Assembly (NCBI RefSeq): GCF_002443255.2
Contig: NW_019211458.1
Span: 21,933,643 to 21,997,642 of the forward strand
Direction: 5' to 3'
From: Varroa destructor
Lineage: Eukaryota; Arthropoda; Arachnida; Mesostigmata; Varroidae
Length of the DNA stretch: 64,000 nt
Shown here: in pieces, positions 60,306 through 64,000 of the stretch
How positions within the stretch are numbered: position 1 is the stretch's first letter
Layout of the letters: each line of letters starts with the position of its first letter
Made by a program: the position numbers and the translations under genes
The notes under the pieces: model-generated
Databases searched by the model: none
The model's input: only the letters and a program-made list of their open reading frames with translations
Told to the model about the DNA's origin: nothing

Positions 60306-62580
60306 TTAGCACTTGATACGGAACCATTTATATTTCGTCATGAATTTTAGTTGATCCGCCGTCTACATCGTAGCTTGTTTGTAGGTCGATCTTTACCGAC
60401 ATATCTCTGATTATAAACGCATGCACCAGCCAGTACGTCGTCGTTTGTGTTACGATCCGCGACCGCTTAACTAATACTGAGCAAATCGTTAGCGCTGGGC
60501 TTCCTAGAACGGACGCGACGAGGAGAAGGTCTTCGACGCAATTTTTTCTTGCTAGATTAAGCGCATATATACCTATATAATCTCGTCTTGGGAGCTAGTA
60601 TTATCAATAGTAATCATAATTCCTAATGTGGAATGAATAGCAAGGTAGCAGCGATTAATCTGGGTAAATAATCGTGTGGGTATGTACGTTGACGCGTTCC
60701 CCATGATTTTAAGTTGACCCATTTGAAGCTAAATCTCTCTGACTACACAACGTGCGCGTCGAACTTTAGTGTTTATATGTCTATGTAAGTTTAATTTGTT
60801 AATATCAAGGCTATAAACTTTAACGTCAGAACGGAAGCTCGGTACACGAAACTAAAAAACACTCCAGCAAAATCAACCCATTTAGAGCTTATCGACCCTG
60901 AGGTTGACACATTCAAGCCTAAGGAAACAATTAATTCTTTTCTAGAGACAGGAAAGATTTTCCGTTTTTGCTGATTAACGAACTGGATATTATGTATGTG
61001 CTCGTGAACTGAAAAATACAGTGAAAACATAAAAAAAATCTTTCCAATGGGGGTTGATGATTTATCGAAAACGTTTCACTCGGTCGGTGTCTACTACGGC
61101 TGACGTACATAATTATAGCGATACATACACACGTGTCATTGCGCTTTTGAGCATACGATTCAGCTAATCAAGTCAAGATTGTTGCATTGTTTTCTCGATA
61201 GGCCCTATATTTATACATTTTCCTACATATGGAAAAGCTATAAGATATATTAAAGTTTCGAAGTCTCCAAGCAAAACGGTTTTTGTTTCTTTCATAATTT
61301 CCAGGATATGTCAACACCTAATAACGAAACCCGGTCCTGTATAGGCTCCAACTAACCGAATCAAAATAATGCCTGAAAATCGTGAGATCTCATCACCGTC
61401 TTAAAACGTCCGTGTCACTCGAGATGTGATTTATTGTCCAGGCCAGCATTATTTATTACGACTGGTACTCTGCTATTATTGGCGACAGCATTAATAGGAC
61501 AAGCTGTGGTACTCCCTTGGCCTCGGGCTACCAGAACACTGTATTCTTTATACCGGTCAGTATTGATATATTCTAGGGTGCGTATTTAATAATAATAAAT
61601 AAACTTCAAAATGATGTCAATAAAGAAAAACGCTTCACGGTACAAGGTGGACAAACCTGAAAAATATCCCTGCCGCCATTTCAAAGATCTATGAGTAAAA
61701 ATGCCGAGTCAAGCAAATAACCGCCATGAAAACAGCTACGAAATCTCATTCTACTGATGTTGTACTTATGTGAAATCCTCAATGTGTAGAGTTTGCAATA
61801 AAGAAAAGCATGTGTGAATACATCCAGTTTTTTTTTTTTATTGTTGAAACTATTCCCGATCAGATGGTTATCCCTGTATAATAGTGTTTATTCAAGGCCG
61901 TTTGCAACCTGTGACGGTCCGCCTTGGGTGGCAACCTTCTCAATAACAATGTCATAGGCCGTGGCAGTTCGTCGTAATTTTCTTATTATTTGCTTAAAAC
62001 CAACAGAACTGAAAATATTTTTTCACCCTTGGAGCTATATAGAACAGTAGCGTTTCAATTTCAATCAAAATTCAAATGTATATAAAGTCCAGTCTGGCTG
62101 TTGGACCAGCAGTCTGGATAAACACAGATGAACAGCAAGCGGTATGATGCAAGACCCATATACGGAAAGCGGTACAATACAAAGAAAACAATGATTTACT
62201 CGAAAGTAAAAATTGAATAGTGGCCCTAGACGGTAGCCGGGCCTAAGCCGCTTTGCTGACGACCACAACACTTTGGACAACAACAGCACAGGCAATTGGC
62301 AGTATTTTTCCTCACCACGGGCCGCAACGAGGCCTGCAATGTCGATAACTCCGGGCTTAGCATCAGTTCGATCCGATGGTGTGCCCATATGTTACAAAAA
62401 GACCAAAATAGAAGATCTGGCAGTAAAAACGCCCACGATAGCAATAGTGGAACTACTACCACAAGAAATTTAAACCACTGTAAAAGAGAACAGTGCCCTT
62501 TACTTTAAAAAGGTAACTGCATTGTGCATATTTGCTACGTACACGTGCACCTAAGCCTTGTGCGGTATACCTACGCGTTA
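60306..62580. other. AT-rich non-coding stretch
   Basis: A GC-richer patch at 62.2-62.4 kb carries overlapping ORFs on both strands (for example minus MGTPSDRTDAKPGVIDIAGL) with no splice support. No gene is called. Confidence 0.45.
61828..61839. repeat. Poly(T) run of 12
   Basis: An uninterrupted T12 tract. Confidence 0.85.
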
Positions 62581-62590
62581 AGGGGACGCT

Positions 62591-63085
62591 TCAAGCTATT
62601 AGACCAGCTAGCATGCATGCGCATATCAAATAACCGCACATCTCAATGATCACCTTGTTCTCTCTATTTATCAATTGCCGTTTTCGATATAGCACTTCGT
62701 TGCTGACTCTGGCGTCTATCCCGCATGCGTTGCCTTCTGTTTTTATGAGGAATGCATCCATAGTAGGTGACAATAGACATATTTTGCCAACTGATCGTAC
62801 TGATAATATCGGGATGTTGCCGTCGTGGTTTGAGGCGTTCCTGAATACTATCTCCTTTAGTTTTGATTGATTGTGAATCTGATGGAGTTTGCTTATTTTC
62901 TCTTTAACGTGTATGTTAATGCGTACTGTAATTATCTGCGTTACGAATCTATAATAGGTACAGGAACGAATGGAAACTGAGCGCGCTATAAATTCGGCAA
63001 AAACTTGTTTCGAAACCGTATGATGACTGATTGCGTTAATCGAGCTGGAACTCGAGGCCCCAGGGTCGCTTTTCTGAATATGCAA
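62591..63085 (-). CDS. Longest ORF in the window, hypothetical
   Basis: 164 codons, but the first codon is TTG rather than ATG. At this AT content an ORF this long is uncommon but not exceptional in 64 kb. The peptide is basic and low in recognisable pattern apart from a serine run near the start and a hydrophobic end (CGYLICACMLAGLIA). No family, splice signal or promoter is evident. Confidence 0.17.
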   Translation of the reverse strand: MHIQKSDPGASSSSSINAISHHTVSKQVFAEFIARSVSIRSCTYYRFVTQIITVRINIHVKEKISKLHQIHNQSKLKEIVFRNASNHDGNIPILSVRSVGKICLLSPTMDAFLIKTEGNACGIDARVSNEVLYRKRQLINRENKVIIEMCGYLICACMLAGLIA

Positions 63086-63537
63086 CTAACTTCACAAACC
63101 CAGTTTCTTTTTGGATTGGTTACCGTAGAGATACTTTCAGTATTTTTTGCGCATTTCAAACGCTAGTCATTCAGAACAGTAATAAAAAAACTTCATTTTG
63201 TGATGCCAGTCGGCCATCTTTGAAACTTTTGTTAAGCTTAGTAGAAACATGTACCATGTTGACCCATACCATATCGTACTGTTAGCTTAGAGGATCCGTT
63301 GTTTGTTTAGGGAATTAGTTGTAGACTAATTTCACTGTATACGTCTTTTTAGGAGAGCCTTAAAAGCTATCGGACACAACCTTTTACCGAGCGCGTGTAA
63401 CCGGACGCTCATTACCGTAAACATACGCTCAAATGACTTGAAAATCGATCGACCTTTACGCCGAGGTTAGAGAGAAGGATAAGTACATCTTCCGCTATAC
63501 CGATTTACCGTAGAGAAAAACACAATAATGAGTTTTC

Positions 63538-63556
63538 CTCTCTCTCTCCCTCTCTC

Positions 63557-63587
<31 letters not shown>

Positions 63588-63588
63588 C
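63538..63588. repeat. (TC)n microsatellite with periodic CCC interruptions
   Basis: A polypyrimidine tract of about 51 bases with two tccctc interruptions 18 bases apart. Pure pyrimidine on one strand, so it could adopt triplex (H-DNA) structure. Confidence 0.95.
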
Positions 63589-63589
63589 G

Positions 63590-64000
63590 AATATATTTCT
63601 AGGCCGTTAGGCAGTGCTTTACATGCGTGCGAATAACGTTACGTCCGAAGACGAACCTATGGCCTATTCTAAAGCGTTGAAGAATATCAGTTTGTCAGAC
63701 AACAATAATACCTAAGTCGATTAGATTCAAACAGAGAAAAGCAAACGGTGCGCTTGCTGAAGTGCTAATAACTTAAAGGCAAAAGTTTATCCTCACTTTT
63801 TTAGTTGCTACTTGAATTAGTGAGGTGGCGCAAACAATGGTTCTTTTATCGTTAGCTAATCACTGGCTAGATAATAAATAATACCACTGACTAGATTGAA
63901 AATGACTCTAAGCTACCCGAATAGATTCTAACTAACTGTAATCTAAATATGACAGGAACTAGAGACCGGTGATTTTGCCTAGCTATTCTTTGCCTGTCTA
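63590..64000. other. No feature seen
   Basis: AT-rich, with no ORF or repeat of note. Confidence 0.6.

Noticed and set aside
1..64000. CRISPR arrays, operons, phage or bacterial mobile elements
   Set aside because: No regularly spaced repeats, no gene clusters with ribosome sites, and a clearly intron-bearing gene. The window is eukaryotic.
1..64000. Intact transposase or reverse transcriptase genes
   Set aside because: I looked for DDE/D and YxDD-type motifs within the translated frames and saw none in convincing context.

Overview
The window reads as nuclear DNA from an animal, most likely an arthropod. It is AT-rich, has one clear gene broken by GT-AG introns, several simple-sequence tracts and dispersed tRNA-derived repeats. 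There are no operons, ribosome-binding sites or dense ORFs. A mite or other chelicerate would fit the intron sizes and composition, but nothing seen here fixes the taxon.

The only confidently identified gene is a septin on the minus strand at the left edge. Four exons (1897-2063, 1378-1566, 841-979, 215-318) join in frame and encode the GTPase core from the polybasic alpha-0 helix through G1 (GESGLGKST), G3 (DTPGFGD) and G4 (AKAD). The remainder (septin unique element and C-terminal tail) lies beyond position 1. The sequence sits closest to the SEPT2/4/5 group (Drosophila Sep1/Sep4-like).

From about 9.1 to 15.4 kb the minus strand carries protein-like reading frames that tile end to end but change frame or hit stops every 30-90 codons. 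One block (12.0-13.6 kb) looks like a helical ARM/HEAT-type repeat protein. A second (9.1-10.8 kb) is cysteine-bearing with a possible zinc-ribbon CPSCG motif. I read them as decayed gene copies; I cannot name the parents.

At 18.4-22.3 kb the base composition changes (less AT, few homopolymers). This stretch holds a possible last exon of a minus-strand gene and an inverted pair of diverged, related coding-like segments about 430 bp apart. Further right the sequence is mostly AT-rich non-coding DNA with scattered microsatellites, isolated possible exons (29.0, 42.7, 56.9-57.5 kb), and degenerate copies of a SINE-like family (6.9, 8.2, 23.7, 60.1 kb) whose best copy has a tRNA-Ser(GCT)-like head. 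No CRISPR array, rRNA, intact tRNA or intact transposase was found. Everything outside the septin and the repeats is low-confidence, because many ORFs in this track have lengths expected by chance at this base composition.
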